From positions 76,427 through 140,426 of the forward strand of contig DASXGN010000022.1 of NCBI GenBank assembly GCA_036489025.1: a stretch of 64,000 nucleotides of DNA, written 5' to 3'. Below, piece after piece: positions 25,452-33,934 of the stretch; the first letter of the stretch is position 1, and each line of letters begins with the position of its first letter. A model generated the notes under the pieces. The model made no database searches, was not told the origin of the DNA, and was given only the letters and a program-made list of their open reading frames with translations. The stretch is from Dryocola sp036489025. Its GTDB lineage: Bacteria > Pseudomonadota > Gammaproteobacteria > Enterobacterales > Enterobacteriaceae. A program made the position numbers and the translations under genes.

Positions 25452-26468
25452 TCACTGCACCGCTTTATTCACGCTGCTCATCGCGGTTAACGCGGCGGTC
25501 AGGCGGTCAAGATCGCTGAGCTGGTTTTGCAGCGCCGTAACCCTGCTGGTTTTATCTTTTTCATCCAGACCTTTGTTGTCCTTGACGCCCTGCATTTGCT
25601 TAAACAGCGCCAGCTGGCGAATCGGCACCAGCTGTAGATCGCTGGACGGGCGGAACGGTGCCCACGTCAGACCTTTGAGCACCTGAGCTTCTTCCGGCGT
25701 TTTGCCGTAGCTCATAAAGAAGTCGTAAATTTTGTCTTTGGTGGCTTCGGAGAGATTTTTACGCCAGACGATCGGATCGCCAGGGATCAGCGGTGATTTC
25801 CAGATAACCTTCAGATCCTTGTATTTCTCCGGCGCGGTCAGCTTCAGGCGATCCATGTTTTCGGTATTGTTGGTGGCCACATCTACCTGCCTGTTGGCGA
25901 CGGCCAGGGCGTTGGTTTCGTGGTTGGCGTTCACCGAACGCTTAAAGTCGCTGACCGCCACGTTGTTCTTCGCAAACACGTAGTAGCCCGGGACGAGATA
26001 GCCGGAGGTGGAATTTGGGTCGCCGTTGCCGAAGGTCAGGTCTTTACGCTTCGCCAGCATGTCGCTCAGGTTATTGATCGGGCTGTCTTTGTTAACAATC
26101 AGCACGCTCCAGTAGCCCGGAGATCCGTCTGCCGCCACGGTTTGGGCAAAGACCTGGCCGTTGGCGCGGTCGACCGCTTCCATCGCGGAAAGGTTGCCGT
26201 ACCAGGCGATATCGACCTTATTAAAACGCATGCCCTGGATAATCCCGGCGTAGTCCGGCGCGAAGAAAGCGTTCACCTTCATGCCCAGCTTCTTCTCCAT
26301 GTCTTTTAAGAACGGGTCCCACTGGGGCTTGAGGTTTTGCTGCGATTCGGTGGAGATAATGCCGAAATTGAGGGATTTCTCCTGCTCATCCGCATGGGCG
26401 GCGTTGAACAGGGCACTGACGCTTAACAGGCTGGTAAAGGCGAGGGCTTTAACGGCTTTGTAGCTCAT
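25452..26468 (-). CDS. phnD: Phosphonate-binding periplasmic protein PhnD
   Basis: 338 residues from the second of two in-frame ATGs; AAGGA lies six bases before it and only touches the first. A signal peptide (MSYKAVKALAFTSLLSVSAL, cleavage near AHA-DE) sends it to the periplasm. Conserved ligand-site stretches: FGIISTESQQNLKPQWDPFL, FAPDYAGIIQGMRFNKVDIA, GYWSVLIVNKDSPIN, TFGNGDPNSTSGYLVPGYYV. It binds alkyl- and aminoalkylphosphonates with high affinity. A palindromic repeat lies between it and phnE. Confidence 0.96.
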   Translation of the reverse strand: MSYKAVKALAFTSLLSVSALFNAAHADEQEKSLNFGIISTESQQNLKPQWDPFLKDMEKKLGMKVNAFFAPDYAGIIQGMRFNKVDIAWYGNLSAMEAVDRANGQVFAQTVAADGSPGYWSVLIVNKDSPINNLSDMLAKRKDLTFGNGDPNSTSGYLVPGYYVFAKNNVAVSDFKRSVNANHETNALAVANRQVDVATNNTENMDRLKLTAPEKYKDLKVIWKSPLIPGDPIVWRKNLSEATKDKIYDFFMSYGKTPEEAQVLKGLTWAPFRPSSDLQLVPIRQLALFKQMQGVKDNKGLDEKDKTSRVTALQNQLSDLDRLTAALTAMSSVNKAVQ

Positions 26469-26496
26469 GACCATTCCTTAAGGTAGATAGCAAGTG

Positions 26497-27279
26497 TTAG
26501 GCAGCCACCGCGTCAACGCGGGCGATGCTGCGATAAAGATTGCCCAGCCGTTCGCTGTCGAAGGCCGAGCTGTTTCCGTCGTAAAACACGTGCCCCTGAC
26601 GCAGCGCGACGATGCGTTCGCAGTAGCGCAGGGCGTAGTCCACCTGATGCAGCGTCACCACCACGGTGATGCCGTCCAGGCGGTTAATGTCGTGCAGGGT
26701 TTCCATGACGATGCGGGCGGATTCCGGGTCAAGCGAGGCAATGGGTTCGTCCGCCAGGATCACTTTCGCCTGCTGCATCAGCGCGCGGGCAATCGCCACG
26801 CGCTGCTGCTGCCCACCGGACAGGGTGGAAACGCGCTGGTAGGCCATTTGCGCCATGCCGACGCGGGTCAGCGCCTGGAGCGCACGCTGCTTTTGTTCGC
26901 GGGTAAACCAGTTCAGGCAGGTGCGCCAGAACGGCGTTGAGCCCAGCGCGCCGATCAGCACGTTCTCGAGCACCGTCAGGCGGTTAACCAGGTTGAACTG
27001 CTGGAAGATGCAGCCGGTGTGGGCGCGGCTTTTGCGGATGTCGCTCGCCAGACGGCCTGCTTTCTGGACCGTGCGGCCCAGCAGTTCGACGTGGCTTTCG
27101 GCGTTTTTGTCCGAGGTTATCAGGCCGCTCAGGTGGCGTAAGAGGGTGGATTTGCCCGAGCCGGACGGTCCCAGCAGAGCGACCATCTCACCTTCGTTCA
27201 CTTCGAGATCCACCGCGCTAAGCGCCCGGTGAGCGTTGAACGTTTTGCTCAGTTTGCTGACGCGAATCATCGTTTGCAT
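26497..27279 (-). CDS. phnC: Phosphonate ABC transporter ATPase PhnC
   Basis: 260 residues: Walker A LGPSGSGKSTLLRHLSGL, Q-loop GCIFQQFNLVNRLTVLENVL, signature LSGGQQQRVAIARALMQ, Walker B ILADEPIASLDPES, switch VTLHQVDYALRYCE. It powers phosphonate import with PhnD and PhnE. First gene of the 14-gene phn operon, with GGAG before the ATG and a candidate Pho box upstream, so it should be induced by phosphate starvation through PhoB. Confidence 0.96.
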   Translation of the reverse strand: MQTMIRVSKLSKTFNAHRALSAVDLEVNEGEMVALLGPSGSGKSTLLRHLSGLITSDKNAESHVELLGRTVQKAGRLASDIRKSRAHTGCIFQQFNLVNRLTVLENVLIGALGSTPFWRTCLNWFTREQKQRALQALTRVGMAQMAYQRVSTLSGGQQQRVAIARALMQQAKVILADEPIASLDPESARIVMETLHDINRLDGITVVVTLHQVDYALRYCERIVALRQGHVFYDGNSSAFDSERLGNLYRSIARVDAVAA

Positions 27280-27322
27280 CGCCTGGACTCCTTAAAAAGT
27301 TGCCTCATGGTGCCGACGAAAC

Positions 27323-27340
27323 GTGACATTTTTGTTAAGT
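27323..27340 (-). promoter_or_regulatory. Candidate Pho box upstream of phnC
   Basis: The minus strand reads ACTTAACAAAAATGTCAC. The second half (TGTCAC) fits the CTGTCAY repeat and the A-rich centre fits too; the first half is weaker. It lies 44 bases before the phnC start, as expected for PhoB activation. Confidence 0.6.
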
Positions 27341-27478
27341 CTACGTTTCTAAACGATGAAGAGTGTGCCGTGCGGCCGGGTATGAGACGACGTCGCCAGG
27401 CTAATCAGCTATTTGTCGTATTGTGACGCGCTTCGTTTTTGCCTTTGCTTTAGGGATACCTCTGGGGAGGCAGACATA

Positions 27479-28693
27479 ATGAGTAAAAATATTATCTTCT
27501 GTGCCGACGGTGACTGGTCGCCGCCGGGTATTGACGAGCCCGCAGAGCTGGCGACGGTTGTGAGCAACGTCTACCAGCTGTTTGTCGATATGAAAGGGCT
27601 GGTGGATAAAGAAAGCCTGCTGCTGGCGAACGAGCAGGAGAAAACCTGGACCGACGGCGGCGGGGAAGTGGCGCAGGTCGCAAAGTACATTCACGGCGTG
27701 GGCGATCCGCATAACGGCTTTGCGAAACTTCTTGGCGGCACCTTTGGCGCAGGCCTCATCACGCCTGTCGTGCGTGGCTATACCTTTATTAGCCGTCACT
27801 GGGAGCCGGGCGATCGTATCTACCTGGTGGGCTTCAGCCACGGGGCCTATACCGCGCGGGCGCTGGCCAGCATGATCATTGACCGGGGATTGCTGAACCG
27901 GGAGAAGCTGCATCTTGATGAGCGCCATAAAGAAGAGGCCTGGCGGATGGCGGCCTCCGTCTGGGCAATGCATCGGGCCCATACGCCCGGCATCGACAGT
28001 AGCCTGCTCGGCGGGGTGCTGAGGGATTATCCCGCCTTCTTTTGCGACAGCGTCGATCCGCTATGCATGACCTCCAGCGTGCCCGTCGAAGCCGTCGGCG
28101 TCTGGGAAACCGTCGGACATTTGGGTATCCCGAAGTATTTCAGCGACCGGCGGATAGACGTTTTTCGCTTCCGGGATAATGTGCTGCACTCGCGGGTGAA
28201 GTACGGCCTGCAGGCCATCGCCATTGACGAGCAGCGGGTCGATTTGGCGCCGGTGATTTGGGACAACCGGGACCGCATCGTGCAGGTTCTTTTCCCGGGC
28301 ATCCATCACGACGTGGGCGGCGGCTACAACTGCTGCGAAGACGCGTGCGGGCTATCGAACGGGGCCTATCTGTGGATGCACGACGCCCTCGATGATTTGG
28401 GGATGAACCTGCTGCGCAGCGAAGTAGTCGCCGACGCCTGCGGGCAGCTGCACTGTGAATGGTACCCGCCGACCACCTGGCAGCGCATCACGCCTCGCCG
28501 TCTGCCCGCGCCGCTCAGTTCATCCATGATGATTCATCGTTCGGCGATAGAACGGCTCGCGGCCGGTGCGCGGCTGCCGTACCAGTCAGCGCAAAACGGT
28601 GATTGGCTGACGGGCGGCTACGCGCCTCAGGCGCTGCACGGCTTTTTCCGTACGCCCTGGGAAGTGCCGAGAGAGTGGGCCATATCGCGTTAA
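27479..28693 (+). CDS. DUF2235 alpha/beta hydrolase (Tle1-like)
   Basis: 404 residues from the ATG at 27479, which has a GGGAGG ribosome site; the frame is open 22 codons upstream. DUF2235 family: the N-terminal NIIFCADGDW takes the place of the usual FxDGT motif, and YLVGFSHGAYTARALASMII holds the Ser nucleophile elbow (GxSxG type). PGIHHDVGGGYNCCEDACGL contains the conserved His/Asp region. The family includes type VI secretion phospholipase effectors (Tle1), but also intracellular proteins. No VgrG, PAAR or clear immunity gene is adjacent. It is not in this place in E. coli K-12. I infer a lipase-like hydrolase; an antibacterial role is open. Confidence 0.75.
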   Translation: MSKNIIFCADGDWSPPGIDEPAELATVVSNVYQLFVDMKGLVDKESLLLANEQEKTWTDGGGEVAQVAKYIHGVGDPHNGFAKLLGGTFGAGLITPVVRGYTFISRHWEPGDRIYLVGFSHGAYTARALASMIIDRGLLNREKLHLDERHKEEAWRMAASVWAMHRAHTPGIDSSLLGGVLRDYPAFFCDSVDPLCMTSSVPVEAVGVWETVGHLGIPKYFSDRRIDVFRFRDNVLHSRVKYGLQAIAIDEQRVDLAPVIWDNRDRIVQVLFPGIHHDVGGGYNCCEDACGLSNGAYLWMHDALDDLGMNLLRSEVVADACGQLHCEWYPPTTWQRITPRRLPAPLSSSMMIHRSAIERLAAGARLPYQSAQNGDWLTGGYAPQALHGFFRTPWEVPREWAISR

Positions 28694-29264
28694 CGGAGCC
28701 GCCGCCGGGCGATAAAAATAATAACGGCCATTTGTAACGCCTATTTTTTATCGGCGGATAGTTGGCTGGTTTTTATTCATGGTAGCAATCAAAGTGGCGT
28801 TTTTATCAGGAATATCTTTGTGATTAATCTCATTGGGTCGCTTAATTATTCTTCCGCTATCAATAAAGTAATAGCTTTCATTTGAAATGTTTTAAGGACG
28901 ATGAATGAAATGAAAAAAATTCGCAGGGAAATAAAAAATAAAATTTGTGCGTAATATATTGTATATCTCAGCGGCTTCGGTTGGAAAACAGGAGGGGCTT
29001 CAGTGAAAAACCTTGATAAATGAGCGGTGATTTATTTGGTTGTTTTTTGAATGAAAGGCATTTGCCGTTAAATAAAAACAGTGACGCCGATCTAATTTTC
29101 ATTAAATAAAATAAGGCATAAAAGGTTTTAATCGCCAAAGGCACGGGGTTAATAAGGTTAATTACAAAAGAGAATATCATTATATATTGAATTTTAAGGC
29201 TATTTTGTTGAAGTCACGCTTAAGGCTCATTGTAGTGAGCCTTAATTGCTGGCGGCTTAAAATC
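28694..29264. other. AT-rich intergenic region, no supported gene
   Basis: About 570 bases that are clearly more AT-rich than the flanks, between the DUF2235 gene and yjdN. A 70-codon minus-strand ORF (28968-29180) has no family features. A 17-codon ORF at 28901-28954 (MNEMKKIRREIKNKICA) has AAGGA before its ATG but is too short to claim. A hairpin AAGGCTCA-TTGTAG-TGAGCCTT (29222-29243) may terminate yjdN. The composition suggests acquired or decayed DNA. Confidence 0.5.
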
Positions 29265-29699
29265 CTACATGGGCTTTTCAACATTGACCATCCAGGGGAT
29301 ACCAAATTTGTCGGTCAGCATACCGAATCCTTTAGCCCAGAACGTTTCTCCCCACGGCATGGTGACGTCGCCGCCAGCGGCAAGATTATCAAACCAGCGC
29401 TGCCCTTCGGCGAGATCTTTACTGCTCAGGCTCAGGGAATAACCGACATGTTTGGTATTTTCGGCGCACATATTGCCGTCGCTCATCATCACTTCATTTC
29501 CGCTGATGCGCACGTTGGCATGCATAATCTTATCGTCAGGCCAGTTAAATCCGCTGTCGCAGCCTTCTGATGATTCCCCGTCTTTTGGCATCTCGCCAAA
29601 GGTCATTTTAAAAAGAAGTTCGGCGCCAATCGCCTGCTGATAAAAAGCGATGGCCTCCTCGCAGGTGCCGTCAAAAAATATGTAGGGTCCGACAGACAT
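29265..29699 (-). CDS. yjdN: VOC-superfamily protein YjdN (PhnB)
   Basis: 144 residues, glyoxalase/bleomycin-resistance fold of the PhnB/DUF1338-like group: SVGPYIFFDGTCEEAIAFYQ at the start, MHANVRISGNEVMMSDGN in the middle, PWGETFWAKGFGMLTDKFGI at the end. Once named phnB, it is not needed for phosphonate use and its function is unknown. It precedes the phn operon as in E. coli, here separated from phnC by the DUF2235 gene. Confidence 0.92.
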   Translation of the reverse strand: MSVGPYIFFDGTCEEAIAFYQQAIGAELLFKMTFGEMPKDGESSEGCDSGFNWPDDKIMHANVRISGNEVMMSDGNMCAENTKHVGYSLSLSSKDLAEGQRWFDNLAAGGDVTMPWGETFWAKGFGMLTDKFGIPWMVNVEKPM

Positions 29700-29787
29700 A
29701 GCTCATTCCTCTTTTATGCACAGGAAGCGAGCTTAAAGTGTAGCCGTGGGAAAGGGGGCAAGCCAGGCGGGAAGAGGAAGGATTATG

Positions 29788-29812
29788 CCCTCTCCGGGAA
29801 GAGAGGGCGGGG
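29788..29812. repeat. GGGAGAGGG-type palindromic intergenic repeat, copy 3
   Basis: GCCCTCTCCGGGAAGAGAGG followed by GCGGGG, between yjdN and yjdM. A shorter, less perfect copy of the family seen near 25412. Confidence 0.5.
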
Positions 29813-29831
29813 ACTGATGCGGGCAAAAATC

Positions 29832-30167
29832 TTAGTTTTTCTTAACGAACTCGGATTTCAGCTTCATCGGGCCAAAACCATCAATCTTACAGTCGATGTT
29901 ATGGTCGCCTTCGACCAGGCGGATGCCTTTTACCTTAGTACCGATCTTCAGCATGGAAGAGCTGCCCTTCACCTTCAAATCTTTTACTACCGTCACGTTG
30001 TCGCCGTCTGCCAGCAGGTTGCCGTTGGCGTCTTTGACGATCAGCTGATCCACGTCCTGCGCGGGCTCGGCGTTATTCCATTCGTGCGCGCATTCCGGAC
30101 AGATAAACATACCGTTGTCTTCGTAGGTGTATTCAGAATGGCATTGTGGACAATGAGGGAGTTGCAT
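29832..30167 (-). CDS. yjdM: Zinc-ribbon protein YjdM (PhnA)
   Basis: 111 residues. An N-terminal zinc ribbon, PHCPQCHSEYTYEDNGMFIC followed by PECAHEW, gives two CxxC pairs. The PhnA domain (DANGNLLADGDNVTVVKDLK, GTKVKGIRLVEGDHNIDCKI) follows. A similar protein in another genus was linked to phosphonoacetate breakdown, but the enteric protein has no proven role. Transcribed toward yjdN with a repeat between them. Confidence 0.92.
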   Translation of the reverse strand: MQLPHCPQCHSEYTYEDNGMFICPECAHEWNNAEPAQDVDQLIVKDANGNLLADGDNVTVVKDLKVKGSSSMLKIGTKVKGIRLVEGDHNIDCKIDGFGPMKLKSEFVKKN

Positions 30168-30579
30168 AATGGGTACCTCGACAGGGTGTCAAATTTAGAA
30201 ATGACTGAAAAACAGGGATTTCAGTGCAAATGGCAGTGAACGGCCAAAAAGTACCAAGATTATACACCAAATCCTTACTTTTGTAGGGATTATCCCGCAG
30301 GCGTTGCTCAGCGCGGTCGGACACCGGTGCGCGGTTAAAAGCAGAACTTTCTTTTTAAATGGCGGAAAGTGAAATTTAGCTTAAAGACCTGGCTGCGCCT
30401 GCCGTTAATGACAGTATTAATTTAACTTAGTTTACCGTCACTCGGGAGAGCCTGGTCAAATGATCCAGGCTGCGATAGCTGATTGAAAAAACAAAAAAAG
30501 CTTATTGCGCTGACACCTCCTGTCACTTGCCAGGGGTATGGTTGGGCCGATGGATGCATTGCTACAGAGGCAAGAACCG
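30168..30579. other. Divergent intergenic region between yjdM and the WYL regulator
   Basis: About 410 bases containing the back-to-back promoters of yjdM (minus) and the WYL gene (plus). It is AT-rich around 30340-30440. No RNA gene or supported small ORF was seen. A short palindrome-rich piece at 30290-30340 has no clear identity. Confidence 0.4.
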
Positions 30580-31467
30580 ATGAGAATGAAAGGCGCAAAA
30601 GTAAAAGTTGCAGACCGACTGGCCGAAATCGTCTTAAGTCTTTATCAGGGAGAAACCTTTTCCGCTGATATTATTCGCCAGCGTTTTGATGTAGATATGC
30701 GAACCGCATATCGTGATTTAAACAGGCTCGGTGCTATTCTGGAGGATATCGGCGAGGGGAAAAAACGCCTCTCATCGCATTTAAAAGGTCCGTTTAATGT
30801 AAATGACCTGCTGCGTCTGACAAAACGCGCAGGACTTGCTGCAGTTTATCCGTGGAACGATATAAAGACCTACAGTCAGCTTATTCATTTGAGATCAATT
30901 CCTGATTTATTGGTGTTGGGCTATGAATATGAAAATCATCCACAGATAAATAGCCATTTTTATGAATTAAATAATCTGATAAATTCCCGGCGCTATTGCC
31001 GATTTGTCTACAAAAATGCGCTACGCTGTGTGGCACCTTACCGTCTGGCGACTCGTCAGGGCATTTGGTACCTGTTAGGTACTGAGGATAGTCACGCCGG
31101 TATCTGGATGCTAAGCCAAATCAATTCACTGGAATCATTAACTGAGACCTTTACGCCTGACTCAGCGGTGTTAACCCGGTTTGATGATGAAGAAGGTATG
31201 GATGATGATCGGTTAAAAACAGAAGTGCTGTTGCAGGTCTCAGCCCAGGCGGCGGTCTACTTTAAGCGTCGGAAATTACTGCCTTTTCAGAAGGTCGTGC
31301 AAGAGCTTGATAACGGGTGCCTTATTCTTTCCAGCCATATTGTTTCGCCGGAGCAGCTATTTCCGCTCGTGCAATACTGGATACCCCACGTCACGATTAT
31401 TTCGCCGCTTAACTGGCAGCATGATTTAAAAGCCAGGATTGCGGCCTGGTGCGATATTGAACAATAA
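30580..31467 (+). CDS. WYL-domain transcriptional regulator
   Basis: 295 residues from ATG 30580, preceded by AGAGG at nine bases; earlier in-frame ATGs (30538, 30550) have weaker ribosome sites. The N-terminal winged HTH (LAEIVLSLYQGETFSADIIR, then FDVDMRTAYRDLNRLG) is DeoR/HTH_11 type. The WYL domain at about 130-205 includes APYRLATRQGIWYLLGTED, and a WCX-like C-terminal part follows. WYL regulators bind nucleic-acid or nucleotide ligands and often control defence or DNA-damage genes. It stands just before crfC on the same strand (100-base gap) and is absent from this spot in K-12. It may regulate crfC-yjcZ or itself; neither is shown. Confidence 0.85.
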   Translation: MRMKGAKVKVADRLAEIVLSLYQGETFSADIIRQRFDVDMRTAYRDLNRLGAILEDIGEGKKRLSSHLKGPFNVNDLLRLTKRAGLAAVYPWNDIKTYSQLIHLRSIPDLLVLGYEYENHPQINSHFYELNNLINSRRYCRFVYKNALRCVAPYRLATRQGIWYLLGTEDSHAGIWMLSQINSLESLTETFTPDSAVLTRFDDEEGMDDDRLKTEVLLQVSAQAAVYFKRRKLLPFQKVVQELDNGCLILSSHIVSPEQLFPLVQYWIPHVTIISPLNWQHDLKARIAAWCDIEQ

Positions 31468-31567
31468 ATTATTTTCCTCACGTAATTATAAATTCCGGTA
31501 CTTCATGAGTACATAACAATAATCGTCATATAAAAGCCGGATAATTTGAGTTAAGGAAACATTTTTT

Positions 31568-33934
31568 ATGCACACACAAACAGTTTTTGAATTAAGTCAG
31601 GAGGCCGAGCGATTATTACAGCTCGCCCTGCAAAATCTTAATGCGTTAAAAACGGTTCCGCTGGCCACGCAAAACGATCGACATTTAAATAGCTCGCCTG
31701 CCGTCGCGCCGGTGGTGCCTTTGCAATTTAGCGCGCGCGGAATTATTGCCCAGCAGGCGATGCTGCAAAACGAGCTGCGCAAAATTACCCAGCATGAAAT
31801 GGTGCTGGCGATTGTCGGTACCATGAAGGCAGGAAAATCGACGACGATTAACGCCATTATTGGCACCGAAGTGCTGCCGAATCGCAACCGGCCGATGACG
31901 GCGCTGCCGACCCTGATTCGCCATACGCCGGGTCAGCGCGAACCGGTGCTGCATTTTCCTCACGTGCAGCCTATTGAAGCGCTGATGGGCGAGCTTAAAC
32001 AGAAGTTAAAAGAGACCGATCGCGAGCTGCTGGCGCAGAGCCTGGAAATCGACCGTGACATGGACGAGCTGCTCGGGCGTATCGCCAGCGGAGGGACCTT
32101 CGAAAAACATTACCTCGGCGCGCAGCCCATCTTTCACTGCCTGAAAAGCCTCAACGATCTGGTGCGGCTGTCTACCGTACTGGAAGTGCCCTTCCCGTTT
32201 AAGGCCTATGCGGCGATCGAGCATGTGCCGGTTATCGAGGTGGAATTTATTCATCTCGCGGGGATGGAAAAAGGCAGCGGGCAGCTGACGCTGCTGGACA
32301 CGCCGGGGCCAAATGAGGCGGGGCAGCCGCATTTGCAGAAGATGCTGCAGGAACAGCTTTCGCAGGCATCGGCGGTGCTGGCGGTGATGGATTACACCCA
32401 GTTGAAATCTATCTCCGATGAGGACGTGCGCCGGGCGATTTTAGGCGCCGGGAAATCCGTTCCGCTTTATGCGCTGGTGAATAAGTTCGATCAAAAAGAT
32501 CGCAACAGCGACGACGAAGGGCAGGTAAAAGCGCTGATCTCCGGCACCTTAATGAAGGGCACGCTCGAAACGGATCGCGTTTTCCCGGTTTCCTCAATGT
32601 GGGGCTATCTGGCTAACAGGGCGCGTTTCGAACTTGCGGAGCACGGCAGGCTGCCCGACCCGGAGCAGCAGCGCTGGGTGCAGGATTTTGCCGAAGCCGC
32701 TTTGGGCCGCCGCTGGCGCAGCGCAGACCTGGCGGATATCGACCATATTCGCACTGCCGCCGAGCTGCTGTGGGAGGATTCGATGTTCGCCTTACCGATG
32801 AAAACGATTCTGCGTGCCGCCCACGCCAACGCTTCGATGTACGCGCTGCGGGCCGCGACGCAAAAACTGCTCAACTACGCGCAGGGCGCGGAGGAATACC
32901 TGAGCTTCCGCTGCCAGGGATTGCAGGTGGCGAACGAAAAATTGCAGAGCAATATTCGCCTGCTGGAAGATGATATGGGGGTGTTGCAGTCCAGCCAGCA
33001 GGACGTCAGCCGTATTATTCGCACGGACGTCGAAAAGGCCGTTGGGTCAATTGCAGATTTTATTCAACGCTATGAAAAGCGTATCACCGCCGATATCAAC
33101 GACTACTTCCGGCAGGGCAAAGTGCATGAAGATGTGCTGCGACATTCGTTCAAGATGTCCGCCGTGCGCAACCGCGATTTTGAGGCGGGCTGTGAATCGA
33201 TCGCCGTGGCCGATGAGCAGGCGGCGCGGCTGCTGCTCAATACAATTCGCGCCTCCAGCGAAACCATCCTGCTGGCGGCCCAGGAAGCGATGACCGAAGA
33301 GCTGGCTCTGCTGCTCAACGGCCTTGAACTGTCGCTGATGAATACCCTGCGCGAAACGCTTAAGCCGATTGAAACGCGAGTGACGGACGGCCTGGCGCTG
33401 TCGGGCTTCAGGGCGCACATCAGCCTGCCGGCTTTCCATGCCAGCCAGCTTAACTTCAACGCGCAGCACGCCTTTAGCGACGTTATCGACCATCAGCAAA
33501 TCCCCGTTTCGCAGCTTCGCCGCCAGAGCGGAATGCGCGGCACGCTGGCACGCTGGCTGAACAGCGACGACTGGGGCTGGGAAGGGTACACCGATACGCA
33601 AAGCCGCTATGTCATCGCGCTGCCGGAGCTGCAAAGCAGATTGCACCGGCACGTTGCTTCGTTCCTGGCGCAGCTGAATAAAGCGGTGGTGGCGCAGGTG
33701 GATATCTCCGTGATGGCGGGGATGGCTACTTTCTTTGCCGATTTTACCCAGGCGCTTGAAGCGATAAAAACCAATCTCCAGCAGAGCCTGGCGGCGCGCC
33801 TGCAAAACGAAGAGGCGCAGCAAAATTTGCAGCGTCAGCTTGAGCAGTGCGTGAGGACGACCCGGTATATTCATGAGGATACCCGCCTGTTAAGGGATGA
33901 TATCCAGACGCTTTTTGCGGCGGAGCACCAATGA
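31568..33934 (+). CDS. crfC: Dynamin-like GTPase CrfC (YjdA)
   Basis: 788 residues, somewhat longer than E. coli CrfC. GTPase motifs: P-loop GTMKAGKS at residues 84-91, switch region PMTALPTLIRH, G3 LLDTPGPNEAGQPH, G4 VNKFDQKDRNSDD. The rest is a long helical stalk with coiled-coil segments. In E. coli CrfC binds the replication clamp and helps keep sister forks together. I do not see a clear QLxL(F/P)-type clamp motif in the N-terminal 60 residues here, where the alignment to E. coli seems to weaken. It overlaps yjcZ by 4 bases, so the two are co-translated. Confidence 0.92.
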   Translation: MHTQTVFELSQEAERLLQLALQNLNALKTVPLATQNDRHLNSSPAVAPVVPLQFSARGIIAQQAMLQNELRKITQHEMVLAIVGTMKAGKSTTINAIIGTEVLPNRNRPMTALPTLIRHTPGQREPVLHFPHVQPIEALMGELKQKLKETDRELLAQSLEIDRDMDELLGRIASGGTFEKHYLGAQPIFHCLKSLNDLVRLSTVLEVPFPFKAYAAIEHVPVIEVEFIHLAGMEKGSGQLTLLDTPGPNEAGQPHLQKMLQEQLSQASAVLAVMDYTQLKSISDEDVRRAILGAGKSVPLYALVNKFDQKDRNSDDEGQVKALISGTLMKGTLETDRVFPVSSMWGYLANRARFELAEHGRLPDPEQQRWVQDFAEAALGRRWRSADLADIDHIRTAAELLWEDSMFALPMKTILRAAHANASMYALRAATQKLLNYAQGAEEYLSFRCQGLQVANEKLQSNIRLLEDDMGVLQSSQQDVSRIIRTDVEKAVGSIADFIQRYEKRITADINDYFRQGKVHEDVLRHSFKMSAVRNRDFEAGCESIAVADEQAARLLLNTIRASSETILLAAQEAMTEELALLLNGLELSLMNTLRETLKPIETRVTDGLALSGFRAHISLPAFHASQLNFNAQHAFSDVIDHQQIPVSQLRRQSGMRGTLARWLNSDDWGWEGYTDTQSRYVIALPELQSRLHRHVASFLAQLNKAVVAQVDISVMAGMATFFADFTQALEAIKTNLQQSLAARLQNEEAQQNLQRQLEQCVRTTRYIHEDTRLLRDDIQTLFAAEHQ

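Noticed and set aside
28968..29180. 70-codon hydrophobic ORF in the AT-rich gap
   Set aside because: No ribosome site, no family match; AT-rich DNA yields such Phe/Leu-rich ORFs by chance.
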